From the NCBI GenBank assembly GCA_030445245.1, contig JAUCSD010000001.1, positions 874,671 to 938,670 on the forward strand: DNA of 64,000 nucleotides. Direction: 5' to 3'. The translations under genes were made by a program, and so were the position numbers. Origin of the DNA: Candidatus Saccharimonadota bacterium (GTDB taxonomy: Bacteria; Patescibacteriota; Saccharimonadia; Saccharimonadales; Saccharimonadaceae). Below are positions 50,427 through 59,608 of the stretch, piece by piece (position 1 is the first letter of the stretch; every line of letters starts with the position of its first letter). The notes under the pieces were generated by a model, which worked only from the letters and a program-made list of their open reading frames with translations, ran no database searches and was not told the origin of the DNA.

Positions 50427-51233
50427 TTACGTAAGAAGAATCGGGTCGATCGTCGTAAAGGTCTCCCTGAGAAGTGAGACCATAGCCGAATTGCCAATAA
50501 TAACCGCGTTGTCTATGAAACGAGCAGGAGATCCATCGAGTGTGCACACTTCACCGCCCGCTTCACTAACAAGCAAAAAAGCAGCAGCGTTGTCCCAAGG
50601 TTTTAAACCATTGTGGTGATAGACATCAAACCGCCCACAGGCAATATTCGCCATAATAAGCACGCCGCTCCCGGGACAATTAGTCCATGGCATGTGGCCA
50701 GTCTTTTCGTAAATGGAGAGATGTCGTCTCAAGTTACGCGCCATGGCCTCGTCGTCATAGCTGTTACTCGTCGCAACACTCGCGCCAACAATATCATTCT
50801 GCGAACTGACGTGTATCGCGTTACCATTTCGAAAAGCACCCATACCCTTTTCGACCGTATACATCTCATCTTTGTATGGATCGTAAATAACCCCTCGGAC
50901 TGGCGTACCGTCTTCAATGAAGCCGATTGAAATAGACGACTCTTTCATGTCACGCTTAAAGTTATAGGTTCCGTCAATTGGATCGAGCACATATCCTGTA
51001 AAGTCAGGTTCATACATGGCCGCGCGCATCTCTTCGGAATCCTCTTCGGATAGAACGACGGCCTCGGGTTCGTTCTCCAGCAACCTATCTCGAAGAATCG
51101 CCTGGGACTTAATATCGGCTACGGTTACGAAGTCTTTCGTGTTTGTCTTATCAGTACTATCCGTCTCTGATGAGCCGCGCATATATTGTCCAGCTTCGCG
51201 GGCGATAGCCGTCATACTAGTGAGTGTATTCAT
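50427..51233 (-). CDS. Inositol monophosphatase-family phosphatase
   Basis: A 268-aa metal-dependent phosphatase: VTVADIKSQ, VVLSEED (metal Glu), VLDPIDGTYNF (metal Asp pair) and GLKPWDNAAAFLLVSEAGGEV. It may act on inositol phosphate, fructose-1,6-bisphosphate, PAP or another sugar phosphate. Next to the MMPL gene with 57 bp between. Confidence 0.9.
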   Translation of the reverse strand: MNTLTSMTAIAREAGQYMRGSSETDSTDKTNTKDFVTVADIKSQAILRDRLLENEPEAVVLSEEDSEEMRAAMYEPDFTGYVLDPIDGTYNFKRDMKESSISIGFIEDGTPVRGVIYDPYKDEMYTVEKGMGAFRNGNAIHVSSQNDIVGASVATSNSYDDEAMARNLRRHLSIYEKTGHMPWTNCPGSGVLIMANIACGRFDVYHHNGLKPWDNAAAFLLVSEAGGEVCTLDGSPARFIDNAVIIGNSAMVSLLRETFTTIDPILLT

Positions 51234-51297
51234 ATGTTAAGCATACCAAATAATGCGTTGCTTTTTGGCTTGTTGTTTTAACAATAGAAAATAATTG

Positions 51298-51501
51298 CTA
51301 GGCCAATGGATCAAAAGAATATTTGATAGTAGAAAGTCTCGACTTCAAGGCTGCTACTTCAGCTCTAACGTCCTTACCGTCTAGACAATCTCGTAAGATA
51401 CCGGCAAGATACGGCATATCTTTTGGAGTCGCACCGAGTCGAGTAATTTCCTGTACACCAATTCGTATAAACGTCCCTTGCTCAAACATCTCGTCGAGAC
51501 T
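51298..51501 (-). pseudogene. glyA: C-terminal remnant of serine hydroxymethyltransferase
   Basis: About 66 codons whose FIRIGVQEITRLGATPKDM and the following LAGILRDCLDGKDV and IKYSFD match the extreme C-terminus of SHMT (G-x-R-I-G, T-R-G-like). The PLP Lys region and everything else upstream is missing: reading back, a TAA occurs at 51502. The 5' end is lost exactly where the SDR remnant on the other strand begins. Confidence 0.6.
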
Positions 51502-51510
51502 TTATGTAAA

Positions 51511-52152
51511 AATAAAAAGCAGGTCATTGCCTATGCGAGAAATCCCGAAGAATTACATGATCTAGCACAGCTTACCCGACCTTAGTAGTACGGAAATTCG
51601 AGATCAATGAGCAATTCTATCGCAAAGAAGTAGCTAACACTTAAGAAAGAAGACTACAGAGTAGTTGGCATGGTTGACTGTGTCGGCTCAATAACAACTC
51701 GAGATGAAGCAAGCTTGAGTGATAGATTTAACGATATCATAACTCCTAATCTATACCACCAATACCTGAGTACGTACCTATTCGCCGACCTATTTGCCAA
51801 CAATGCTAGTGTTGTCTATACGAGTTCAATTCGAGCAGTAACCGGTACAGATAATATGAACATCGAATATGCCTTTGCAAAGGCAGGTTTGGAGAACCTT
51901 GCTAAATCATTTACTCATATGTTTAAAACGAGGCGCGTACGCGTAAACGTCGTCCGACCGACACCTATTCTTGGTACCAAACTTAGCGCTGGCTGGTCCC
52001 AGGAATTCGTTGAAAACCTTACGAAGCAGTCTATCTATAAGGAGCTCTTGACCCCATCGAATGTTGTCGCTGTCATCCTTTTCTTATTGTCCGATAACTC
52101 CCGTAGCGTTACGGGTAGCGCTATTGATGTTACCAATGGTTTTGGCATCTAA
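51511..52152 (+). pseudogene. Decayed short-chain dehydrogenase/reductase
   Basis: One frame reads KKQVIAYARNPEELHDLAQL, then three in-frame stops between 51580 and 51640, then 161 codons from 51670 (YRVVGMVDCVGSI, SVVYTSSIRAVTG, NIEYAFAKAGLENLAKSF, VRVNVVRPTPI). The Ser, Tyr and Lys of the SDR triad survive (S-S-I, Y-A-F-A-K). The N-terminal NAD-binding TGxxxGxG is absent. A product from the ATG at 51670 would lack the cofactor site. Confidence 0.7.
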
Positions 52153-52274
52153 GTAGATACGTCACGTAATAAAAAATAACCTCAGTTTAATATAGCTTAA
52201 TTTGCTATATATTATATAGTGCTCTATGATGAAACTACTAGCACAGATATAAATGGTAGATGAGGGTAAATGAA

Positions 52275-53210
52275 ATGAAAGCAGCACAAATAAACGAATA
52301 CGGCGACGCATCGGTCATTCAGATTAACGAAGTAAGCGAGCCTACTATTAGCGAAGGGCACGTGCTTGTTGCGGTTCATGCGGCAAGCCTCAATCCTTTC
52401 GACAGTACGGTTCGAAGTGGCTATATGAAAGAAATGGTGCCGCTTCAGCTTCCTGTAACCATCGGTGGCGACATTGCCGGAATAGTTACAGCAATCGGTA
52501 ATGACATTACTCACGTAGCCGTCGGTGATAAGGTGTATGGCCAAGCAAACGTCGTTGCCGGTGACAGTGGAGCTTTTGCCGAGTTCGCGGCAACTGCCAG
52601 CGCTCACGTCGCAAAGATGCCAGCCTCACTTGACTTCAACCAGGCAGCTTCTCTGCCGCTTATCGGCGTCAGCGCATTGCAGGCACTAACCCAGCACATT
52701 ACGCTTCAAGCCGGTCAAAAGATCTTTATTCATGGCGGCGCCGGTAACATTGGCATGATTGCCATTCAAGTTGCAAAATACATCGGTGCCTACATCGCTA
52801 CAACGGCGACAGGCGATGACATTGAAGCAGCTACCAGTCTCGGTGCTGACGAAGTTATTGATTATAAAACTCAAGACTTTGCGAAAATTCTTGAGAAGTA
52901 CGATGCGGTTTTCGATACAGTCGGTGGCGATGATTTTACCAGATCACTTAATATACTAAAACCAGAAGGTATTGCTGTTTCTATGGCGGGTCGAGCTGAT
53001 GAAACGATCGCCAAGGGACTCAACGTACAAGCAATCAGCCAGATGACCCAGATCACAACCGAGATGCTTACTGAGCTGAGCAGACTCGTCGAGGCCGGTG
53101 TTATTACTCCTCAAATCGGTAAGGTACTTCCTTTTTCGCAAATCAAAGAAGCATTCGAAGCACGTGAAAGCGGAACGATCCACGGTAAGGTCGTCGTGGA
53201 AGTTAGCTAA
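52275..53210 (+). CDS. NADPH:quinone reductase-like MDR oxidoreductase
   Basis: A 311-aa zinc-free medium-chain reductase: MKAAQINEYGDASVIQINEV at the start, TIGGDIAGIV, then the NADPH-binding IHGGAGNIGMIAIQVAKYIG (about 154-173), and the QOR-type end ITPQIGKVLPFSQIKEAFE. It reduces quinones or enones in the cytoplasm. Start at 52275 after GAGGG; the frame begins 15 bp earlier. Confidence 0.9.
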   Translation: MKAAQINEYGDASVIQINEVSEPTISEGHVLVAVHAASLNPFDSTVRSGYMKEMVPLQLPVTIGGDIAGIVTAIGNDITHVAVGDKVYGQANVVAGDSGAFAEFAATASAHVAKMPASLDFNQAASLPLIGVSALQALTQHITLQAGQKIFIHGGAGNIGMIAIQVAKYIGAYIATTATGDDIEAATSLGADEVIDYKTQDFAKILEKYDAVFDTVGGDDFTRSLNILKPEGIAVSMAGRADETIAKGLNVQAISQMTQITTEMLTELSRLVEAGVITPQIGKVLPFSQIKEAFEARESGTIHGKVVVEVS

Positions 53211-53227
53211 CGAGCAACTGTTCCTCT

Positions 53228-53812
53228 TTAAAGAAGACTCTTTGGTAACTTGGCGACGTAGAGCGCGCTTAGAAAAGCGAGCGCGGCCATGAAAATAAAT
53301 AAGGTAGTAAAGCTAAAGTATGCGACAAGCGCGCTGCCGAGAAGTGCACCGATAGCAGCTGCAAAGTAGGAGATGCCTTCCCAGGCGCCCCATTCTTGTG
53401 CCTCTCGCTTTTTATCTAGATGTATAGAATAGAGCGCATCAAATGCTGTTTCATAGACAGGTCTGGCAAGACCCATGACAAGTTGCACGCAGGCAAGACC
53501 AACAACGTCGTGCACTAATGTGAGCGACAGAAAACCCACACCGATGATTAGATAGCCCATAGCAACCAGCTTCTTCTTGTTTTTAATTGAATCCGAAAAC
53601 CTGCCTCCTAGCATAGCTGCTATACCTGCGCCGATAGCAAGTGCGGCAGCGGTTATACCGACATCAAATATGTCTCCACCTATTTTGTTAACATAGAGTG
53701 CATATATAGGCGTCAGCATGGCAGTGGCCGTTAGAACTATCCCGTCGCCGATAAGCAGAGCTCGAAGTGCTGGATTCTTTAGGTACACGATGGAGGCATA
53801 GCGCTTGTTCAT
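53228..53812 (-). CDS. Half-size MFS transporter
   Basis: A 194-aa protein with six helices, equal to the first half of an MFS carrier. Motif A-like GGRFSDSIKNKKKLV follows helix 2, and MGLARPVYETAFDALYSI lies in helix 4-5. Clean start behind an extended -10 box and clean stop, so not obviously truncated by a mutation here. It would have to form a dimer to work. Confidence 0.7.
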   Translation of the reverse strand: MNKRYASIVYLKNPALRALLIGDGIVLTATAMLTPIYALYVNKIGGDIFDVGITAAALAIGAGIAAMLGGRFSDSIKNKKKLVAMGYLIIGVGFLSLTLVHDVVGLACVQLVMGLARPVYETAFDALYSIHLDKKREAQEWGAWEGISYFAAAIGALLGSALVAYFSFTTLFIFMAALAFLSALYVAKLPKSLL

Positions 53813-53820
53813 TGCGTTAA

Positions 53821-53829
53821 ATTATATCA
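53821..53829 (-). promoter_or_regulatory. Extended -10 box, leaderless start of the half-MFS gene
   Basis: TGATATAAT on the minus strand ends 8 nt before the ATG at 53812. Confidence 0.6.
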
Positions 53830-53860
53830 GGTGTGGCGAGTAAAAGCTTTAGAGCTAACA

Positions 53861-53892
53861 AAAAAAGAACCTCTCTCGAAGTTCTTTTTTGT
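53861..53892. terminator. Terminator after the surface module
   Basis: AAAAAAGAAC pairs with GTTCTTTTTT; ends the minus-strand DUF916-like gene. Confidence 0.7.
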
Positions 53893-53914
53893 ATTGGGAG
53901 CTAATACACCACTA

Positions 53915-54907
53915 TTAGTGGCGGAAACCACGATGCTTAAGGCCATGACGCTTGTTGTTTCGAACGAGTAGAACGATAGCGATAACAAATAAGACAAGTA
54001 CGAGAACGCCAACAATTGTCGCAATAATGACAATCTGTGGAACAACCCAGAATGACTTAGTGACTTCGATGGTTTGGTTCTTTTTACCGTAGCTAAACGT
54101 TGCCGTTACCGTATAGTTACCAAAGCTACCAATTTTCTTTAGAGGAATATCCCATGCACGTGCGCTATCTGGTAAGATAACTTGGCGTGGCGTATCGTTG
54201 TTGAAATCTGCTTCGTACACGACGGAGCCGTTTTGCGTAACAGTAACTTTACCAAATGGACCCTCTTGAGCACCACCTTTATTCTCGAAACGTACTGCAG
54301 CTTGCAGGTCGTTTGAGCTTTGGAAGAATGAACCAGCTTTACCATCCTGTTGAATTTCGAATTTAGTCATATCAAGTTTTTCAACAACATTCCCAGGAAC
54401 ACTTAGAAGAATCAGAGAAGCGGCACTTGCGTTTAGATTAACTTGAGCATCTCCGTTCGCTGTAACAGGTACGAATCGAACAGCTCCAAAGTAGCCACCC
54501 GCCTGTGCCTGTAGTGGCGGAGTTATAGTTACCATAATGTCTTTTGACCCCTTGGCAGGAATCGTCACATCACCAATTGGCTTCATAAAACGCTTAAGAC
54601 TGTGAGTAGGTGCAAATTTATTTTCATCGAGGATTAATGCTGGACTACCATCTTCTTTATTACTTGCGATGAAGTCATTTTCAACTGACCGCACGGTAAT
54701 CGGACTATTCGTCAGGTTTGTAACAGTCGTTCTAACATCTTTGCTTTCGCCAGGCTTGACTTCTACGTCACTGCGAACAGGTGAAACCTTGAGTACATTT
54801 GCGTTTGTGTTTGCAGCTTGTGCGTAAGTATGTGATCCAACTAGTGCACTAAATGCTACGGCTGCTACTAACACGGCAGTAATATTCATTCGAATATGTT
54901 TTTTCAT
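53915..54907 (-). CDS. DUF916-like surface protein
   Basis: A 330-aa protein built like 4-1053: signal peptide (ITAVLVAAVAFSALVGS), DUF916-like domain (LKVSPVRSDVEVKPGESKDV, VTNLTNSPITVRS), second beta domain (about 150-280), the helix entry SFWVVPQIV, a helix (about 290-312) and basic tail RNNKRHGLKHRGF. Last gene of the right-hand surface module. Partner of the WxL-like protein at 55043. Confidence 0.7.
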   Translation of the reverse strand: MKKHIRMNITAVLVAAVAFSALVGSHTYAQAANTNANVLKVSPVRSDVEVKPGESKDVRTTVTNLTNSPITVRSVENDFIASNKEDGSPALILDENKFAPTHSLKRFMKPIGDVTIPAKGSKDIMVTITPPLQAQAGGYFGAVRFVPVTANGDAQVNLNASAASLILLSVPGNVVEKLDMTKFEIQQDGKAGSFFQSSNDLQAAVRFENKGGAQEGPFGKVTVTQNGSVVYEADFNNDTPRQVILPDSARAWDIPLKKIGSFGNYTVTATFSYGKKNQTIEVTKSFWVVPQIVIIATIVGVLVLVLFVIAIVLLVRNNKRHGLKHRGFRH

Positions 54908-54994
54908 CACCTATTTTTCCCCTTTACGTAATTACTTTCCATCATACCATATATGCTTATTTTTTAAAGACCTGAAACGTAACACTGCCTAAAA

Positions 54995-55028
54995 TTTAAA
55001 ACAGCCCTTGTACAAGGGCTGTTTTAAA
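54995..55028. terminator. Terminator after the WxL-like gene at 55043
   Basis: AAAACAGCCCTTG pairs perfectly with CAAGGGCTGTTTT. Confidence 0.85.
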
Positions 55029-55042
55029 TATAGCTATCGCTT

Positions 55043-56167
55043 CTAGAATTTACCTGTTGCGATAAGGCTAAGATTGGCTGAGTACGCACCAGCTGGCGTA
55101 TCATTACCGATATTTGCTCCAAACACGAGGTCTACACCACCGTTGCTGATTGGTGCACTAGCAGTGTTATATATTGGATCACCATAGGTACTTGTGACTC
55201 CAGTTGCTTCTGTAGTACCGTCATAATTCATGAGGAAGTTTGTACCATCATAGTTGCCTGAGCGAGCAACTGTACCAGTCCCATTTGCTAAACCTGTAAG
55301 TCTTACCCCAAACAGCGAAGCTCCGTCAGTCAGAGGACCGGCAGTAAGTATAGGTTTAATCCCACACCTTGCTGCTGCAGTTCCCGTACCAGCACGAAGT
55401 AATCCACCACATCCAGCAGCGCTGCTCTTAAGATTAACTATCGCACCCGAAACCGCATTGGTAGAAATTTGTGAATGTATCGTACCTTCGCTAGCTACGT
55501 TGCCCAAGATCCCGTTAGTTCCAAGAACTACATTTGGAGCATCAGCGCCTCCACAGTTACTTGTTAAAACGTGATTTGAAGCACAGAATATAAGTGTTTC
55601 AAGTACAGCACCCGATACACCAATCGTAGGTGTAATTGACATGGCAACGCCGCCATTATCAATATGAGGACCAACAACATCTGGGTTAACCGAGGTATAC
55701 CCGTTGGCGTCAGTGGCATTAGTATAAGTAACGATGCGTGCGTATAATGGCCCTGCTGTTGAAGGGTTCGTGATATGCGCAACATCAACTGAGATAGCGG
55801 TTGCGGCGGCGATCGTGCCAGTAACACGAAGTGTATTACTTGTTAATGCAGCTACAGTTGTAAAACCTGAAGTTGCAGAAGTTGGCGTCGTTAGATCAAA
55901 GCCAGTCGGTGGTGTACACGCCGTACTAATCGCTGGACTATTGCTACAGAAATCAACAACAAATGCGCCTGCTGCCGCAACTGACTTAAAGTTAACCGTA
56001 TAGGTCGTATCTGTTGCCGAAACAGATGAATTACTGAGTGCAATTGAACGATCAGTTGCTTGGTCTGCGAACGCCAATGATGGCAAAGCGGTAGCAAGTA
56101 GCATTGCAAATACAGATGCAATGTAGCCCGCTCTCTTAAAATCGAAGAACTTATTAATAGATTTCAT
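55043..56167 (-). CDS. WxL-like secreted surface protein
   Basis: A 374-aa secreted beta-rich protein: signal peptide cut after SLAFA, the family N-terminal motif RSIALSNSSVSA, a cysteine pair in VVDFCSNSPAISTACTPPTG followed by FDL, a second pair in LIFCASNHVLTSNCGG, and the tail AGAYSANLSLIATGKF. The first half aligns with the proteins at 58368 and 59609. No anchor, so it probably binds to the wall or to the DUF916-like partners. Confidence 0.65.
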   Translation of the reverse strand: MKSINKFFDFKRAGYIASVFAMLLATALPSLAFADQATDRSIALSNSSVSATDTTYTVNFKSVAAAGAFVVDFCSNSPAISTACTPPTGFDLTTPTSATSGFTTVAALTSNTLRVTGTIAAATAISVDVAHITNPSTAGPLYARIVTYTNATDANGYTSVNPDVVGPHIDNGGVAMSITPTIGVSGAVLETLIFCASNHVLTSNCGGADAPNVVLGTNGILGNVASEGTIHSQISTNAVSGAIVNLKSSAAGCGGLLRAGTGTAAARCGIKPILTAGPLTDGASLFGVRLTGLANGTGTVARSGNYDGTNFLMNYDGTTEATGVTSTYGDPIYNTASAPISNGGVDLVFGANIGNDTPAGAYSANLSLIATGKF

Positions 56168-56284
56168 TTCTCTTCCCTATACCCCTCACCTGGTTATTTG
56201 TTTTTCCTCTTAACGAGTTAATTTTACCACAATACTACTCATGCTTGTCAATGAGAATATACGTAAGTTTTCCACAATTGTGAA

Positions 56285-57205
56285 CTATTTCTCTTTGTAT
56301 TTATCGCGCTCTTTAAGCATCTTGTTACGGAGCGTGGTAATCTGACTGAGTCGTCCGAGCCAAAAGGATGGTAAGAGTAATATCAAGGATGCTGCAGTTG
56401 GTAACCAGAGTATCTGCGGCTTTGCTGTCGTTGCAGTTGTCTTGTCGGTTGTCGATGTAGTATCCACCTTACCGTTTGCGAGTGCGATGACTTGCAAGAA
56501 GGCACTCACGCCGTTCGTGTCAGTCACCTTTATGTTCGTCTGATAGATACCAGCCTTTTTATAGATGTGCGCAATGGTAAGAAGCCCAGCGAGTGACTGG
56601 CTCTTCAGTTCAGTGGAGCCACCGTCTCCCCAGTCAAGACTGAAGGCGTAAGGACCAGCGCCACCAGATAATTGCAGTGGCCAATCCAATTGGCTACCAG
56701 CCGCGGATGATCGACGGCCATAAGAACTGGTGAGCGTAATGAGTGCACCAAACGCGCTGAAGTGGGTGTCAGTATAACTAACAGTAACGACGTTGGAGGG
56801 TGGTCCCGCCTGATCGAGTACGTCATAGACAATAGCGGTCAGTTCATTAGTGCCCGCGAATAGACTAACCTGCAGACTAAAACTACCCCCCGCACACATA
56901 ACCGAACCAACCATCACCCCATTGTCATATATCTGCACCAGTAGGTCATTTGGACATATGCCATTTACGGTTATCGGTGACGTCGAGAAAGAGGCCCCAT
57001 TGCCTGGCGTTGTTATCGTTGCACCTTGTGTTGGCGGCGGCTGTGTTTTAGTTGCTTCCAACCCAAAAGAGCCTGGCTTTGGATTAGGCGTAGGAAGTTG
57101 TGTGATTGCTGATGCCGGATGGACATACGCAACAACCGACAGCAAGCACACACCGATCATAATCGGCAGTGCCCACTGTGCGCTAAAATGAATCTTATGT
57201 ACCAT
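56285..57205 (-). CDS. Secreted PKD/Ig-fold surface protein with C-terminal anchor
   Basis: A 306-aa paralogue of 2286: export helix (about 12-30), Ig-like domain (ITTPGNGASFSTSPITVNGI, CPNDLLVQIY), PKD-like domain (FSLDWGDGGSTEL, HIYKKAGIYQTNIKVTD), C-terminal helix ILWLPTAASLILLLPSFWLG and a basic tail. One of the two Ig domains of 2286 is missing. Lies between WxL-like and DUF916-like genes. Confidence 0.7.
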   Translation of the reverse strand: MVHKIHFSAQWALPIMIGVCLLSVVAYVHPASAITQLPTPNPKPGSFGLEATKTQPPPTQGATITTPGNGASFSTSPITVNGICPNDLLVQIYDNGVMVGSVMCAGGSFSLQVSLFAGTNELTAIVYDVLDQAGPPSNVVTVSYTDTHFSAFGALITLTSSYGRRSSAAGSQLDWPLQLSGGAGPYAFSLDWGDGGSTELKSQSLAGLLTIAHIYKKAGIYQTNIKVTDTNGVSAFLQVIALANGKVDTTSTTDKTTATTAKPQILWLPTAASLILLLPSFWLGRLSQITTLRNKMLKERDKYKEK

Positions 57206-57253
57206 GCTTGTGCTTATTGTAGCGTGACTATGTCACATATAAAAGGGTCGGTG

Positions 57254-58315
57254 TTATTTTCGAATGCGAGATGGCTTTTTAACCTGAGGACCGTATAGTC
57301 GAGCGCGGATATTGATGACTAGCTTTCGTATGTAGAATGCAGCCACGAGAACAACAAGAACGAAGACAATGATGAACCATAGTGGCAAGTACCAGAATGA
57401 ACTCTTGCTGACGATTTCTTGTGTATTATTACCGTTCTGTCCATAAAATAGATCGGCCGATACACTATAATATCCCGGCCATAGGCCTGGTGAGTCACAT
57501 GTTTTCGCTTGGCTTTTTGTTCCATCGAGCTCAATAGATTGAGTTGCAAGCTTAATACAAGCAGTGTACGTGCGGGTTTGACCAATCAAAGCGAGTGAAG
57601 CGTTAGGATTGACGTCACTAATAACTCGCTCCTTGCCAAACATGTCTTTAAGCGTAATACTGCCGACTGGAGCTTCAGTTACATTACCGTTATTCTTAAG
57701 CGTGTAGGCGACATTCTGAGGTTCTTCAGTAGTCGTAAACACATAATCTGCCTTATCAGCACCCTTAGCTAGCTTATAAGCACCGAGCTTATCAAGCTTT
57801 AGGTCTTCATTAACCTTACCTGGGATCGAAGCAAATACGAGCGTTACACCTGATGCACTTAATCCAACATTACCGCCTTCAGAAGAACCTGCTGAATAGA
57901 CGATAGCACTGTAATAGCTACCAGCTCCGCCCTTCGAGGGAATTGATACACTCATATCAAGTGTTTTGCTCGACTTTGCAGGAATCGTAACACTTTTGGG
58001 AACTGTTAGAAACGGCTTAAGCGACCAAGTTGTCAGCGGAGCATCTTCAGCAAGCATCAATTTCGGCGTACCACCATCATCGGTATACGTAAAGTCAACG
58101 ACTCGAAGATTTAATATAAGAGGGCTCTCACTATCAAGATTACGGATGGTCAGCTTATCTTTAACAGACTTACCTGGCTCAATAGTATAGTTCTTTTTTG
58201 GTACAATACTCAGCGCTGCCGAAGATTGAGCTGAGACTGGATGTGTCGGCATAATACATGCGACAGCAGCCAAAACCGCAAATGCGGCCATAAAAATGCT
58301 TTTAGAGCGCTTCAT
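57254..58315 (-). CDS. DUF916-like surface protein
   Basis: A 353-aa protein with the same plan as 53915: signal peptide (cut after PVSA), IVPKKNYTIEPGKSVKDKLT, LTIRNLDSESPL, second beta domain, SSFWYLPLWFIIVFVLVVLV anchor and a basic tail RLYGPQVKKPSRIRK. Two Cys (YTACIKL, AKTCDSPG) are specific to this copy. Start at 58315 behind AGGGAAGA. Confidence 0.7.
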   Translation of the reverse strand: MKRSKSIFMAAFAVLAAVACIMPTHPVSAQSSAALSIVPKKNYTIEPGKSVKDKLTIRNLDSESPLILNLRVVDFTYTDDGGTPKLMLAEDAPLTTWSLKPFLTVPKSVTIPAKSSKTLDMSVSIPSKGGAGSYYSAIVYSAGSSEGGNVGLSASGVTLVFASIPGKVNEDLKLDKLGAYKLAKGADKADYVFTTTEEPQNVAYTLKNNGNVTEAPVGSITLKDMFGKERVISDVNPNASLALIGQTRTYTACIKLATQSIELDGTKSQAKTCDSPGLWPGYYSVSADLFYGQNGNNTQEIVSKSSFWYLPLWFIIVFVLVVLVAAFYIRKLVINIRARLYGPQVKKPSRIRK

Positions 58316-58367
58316 TATTTTATCTTCCCTCATATTTTACTCTTTAAGTATAAGCTGTATTGTACCA

Positions 58368-59447
58368 TTAAAACCGTCCGCTTGCTATGTACGTAATCGT
58401 TGTACTATATACACCAGCTCGCAAATCTTTACTAGAGTTAACAATATAACTGACGGTGAATTTTTTCATTAAACTCACATTCGGTGAGTACGCAACCGTA
58501 TCTCCTGATACGTACTTATACCGGTTTGGCACGCTATAGTCAGATGATGGAATAGCGTTAGCCCATGTACCTTCTGGGTCGTCGCCTACCGCTGGATCAC
58601 TGTTAGCTACAAGATTAAGCCCAAACTGATTACTACCCTGAATGCTTTGAGTCGGTGTTAAGGGAGAATCAATGGTGTTCGTACCGGCAGCCATCGGGTT
58701 GCCATTAGCCGTAATGGCAAACCCACCAGTTGCGTTAGTACCAACAGCCATTTGCGACTGAGCAAGTAGCGTAGATTGTGCGTCTAACTGACCCATGTCA
58801 CTATAGTTAGTTTGGTTGGTGTCCGCGCAATCGTCTTGCACTTCCCCTGCAACACAGAATATAAGCATTGGCGGTACCTGAGTTTCGATTATTACTCCGT
58901 CCGTTACCTCACCTTTTACAGAACCAAAGTCGATTTGTGGACCGGTAGCGTCAGCTGTCGAGAAGCTTTGTAAACGAATTGAGAATGACTGGCTCGTGTC
59001 AGTTGGGTTTACTATCCCGTCGAGTGTGTACGAGGATCCACCAGTTGTAATTAAACTCGGCGAACGCGTCAATATAACATGATCGGTATTTTTAGATAAA
59101 ATTGAATACCCTGTCTCACCCGACTGGCTACTAAGTACTGCATTCGAGGTGTCGAGACCTGGCGGTGTTACACAGGGATGATACGGTATTGGATCAACAC
59201 AAAATAACATATCAACCGAACCAACTGTCTGTAGGCTCATATAGCGAAATGAGACTTTATAGGAAGTCGTAGCGCCCGGGACGCTGCTATTCATATAGAG
59301 GCTACGTTCCTGAAAACGCATAGCAGCCGATGCAGGAACTATAAATATAAACACCGCTAAGAATAGCGACATAAAAGCCTCAGACCCCAAGTGATGCCAT
59401 GCGTGAGTGTACGCGTGGAACCTAATTACCAACCTACTATGGTGCAT
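58368..59447 (-). CDS. WxL-like secreted surface protein
   Basis: A 359-aa protein: hydrophobic export segment about 26-41, ERSLYMNSSVPGA, cysteine pair in MLFCVDPIPYHPCVTPPG, second pair in LIFCVAGEVQDDCAD, and tail AGVYSTTITYIASGRF. Start may be the internal Met at residue 26, giving a shorter signal peptide. Downstream partner gene 57254 lies 52 bp away. Confidence 0.65.
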   Translation of the reverse strand: MHHSRLVIRFHAYTHAWHHLGSEAFMSLFLAVFIFIVPASAAMRFQERSLYMNSSVPGATTSYKVSFRYMSLQTVGSVDMLFCVDPIPYHPCVTPPGLDTSNAVLSSQSGETGYSILSKNTDHVILTRSPSLITTGGSSYTLDGIVNPTDTSQSFSIRLQSFSTADATGPQIDFGSVKGEVTDGVIIETQVPPMLIFCVAGEVQDDCADTNQTNYSDMGQLDAQSTLLAQSQMAVGTNATGGFAITANGNPMAAGTNTIDSPLTPTQSIQGSNQFGLNLVANSDPAVGDDPEGTWANAIPSSDYSVPNRYKYVSGDTVAYSPNVSLMKKFTVSYIVNSSKDLRAGVYSTTITYIASGRF

Positions 59448-59553
59448 AGTTACATTGTACTAAACAATGAGCATTATGCGTAGTGGAACTGGTGTCAAAG
59501 AGCTGGTCTCGTTATGTAAGATCGATTGGTCCTTGCTATTCGGTATAACAAAT

Positions 59554-59586
59554 AAAAACCGACCCTTTGCAGGGTCGGTTTTGTTG
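59554..59586 (-). terminator. Terminator after the WxL-like gene at 59609
   Basis: AAAACCGACCCT pairs with AGGGTCGGTTTT; minus-strand direction ends in a T-run. Confidence 0.85.
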
Positions 59587-59608
59587 TTTCTACTATTTTG
59601 AGTTCAGC

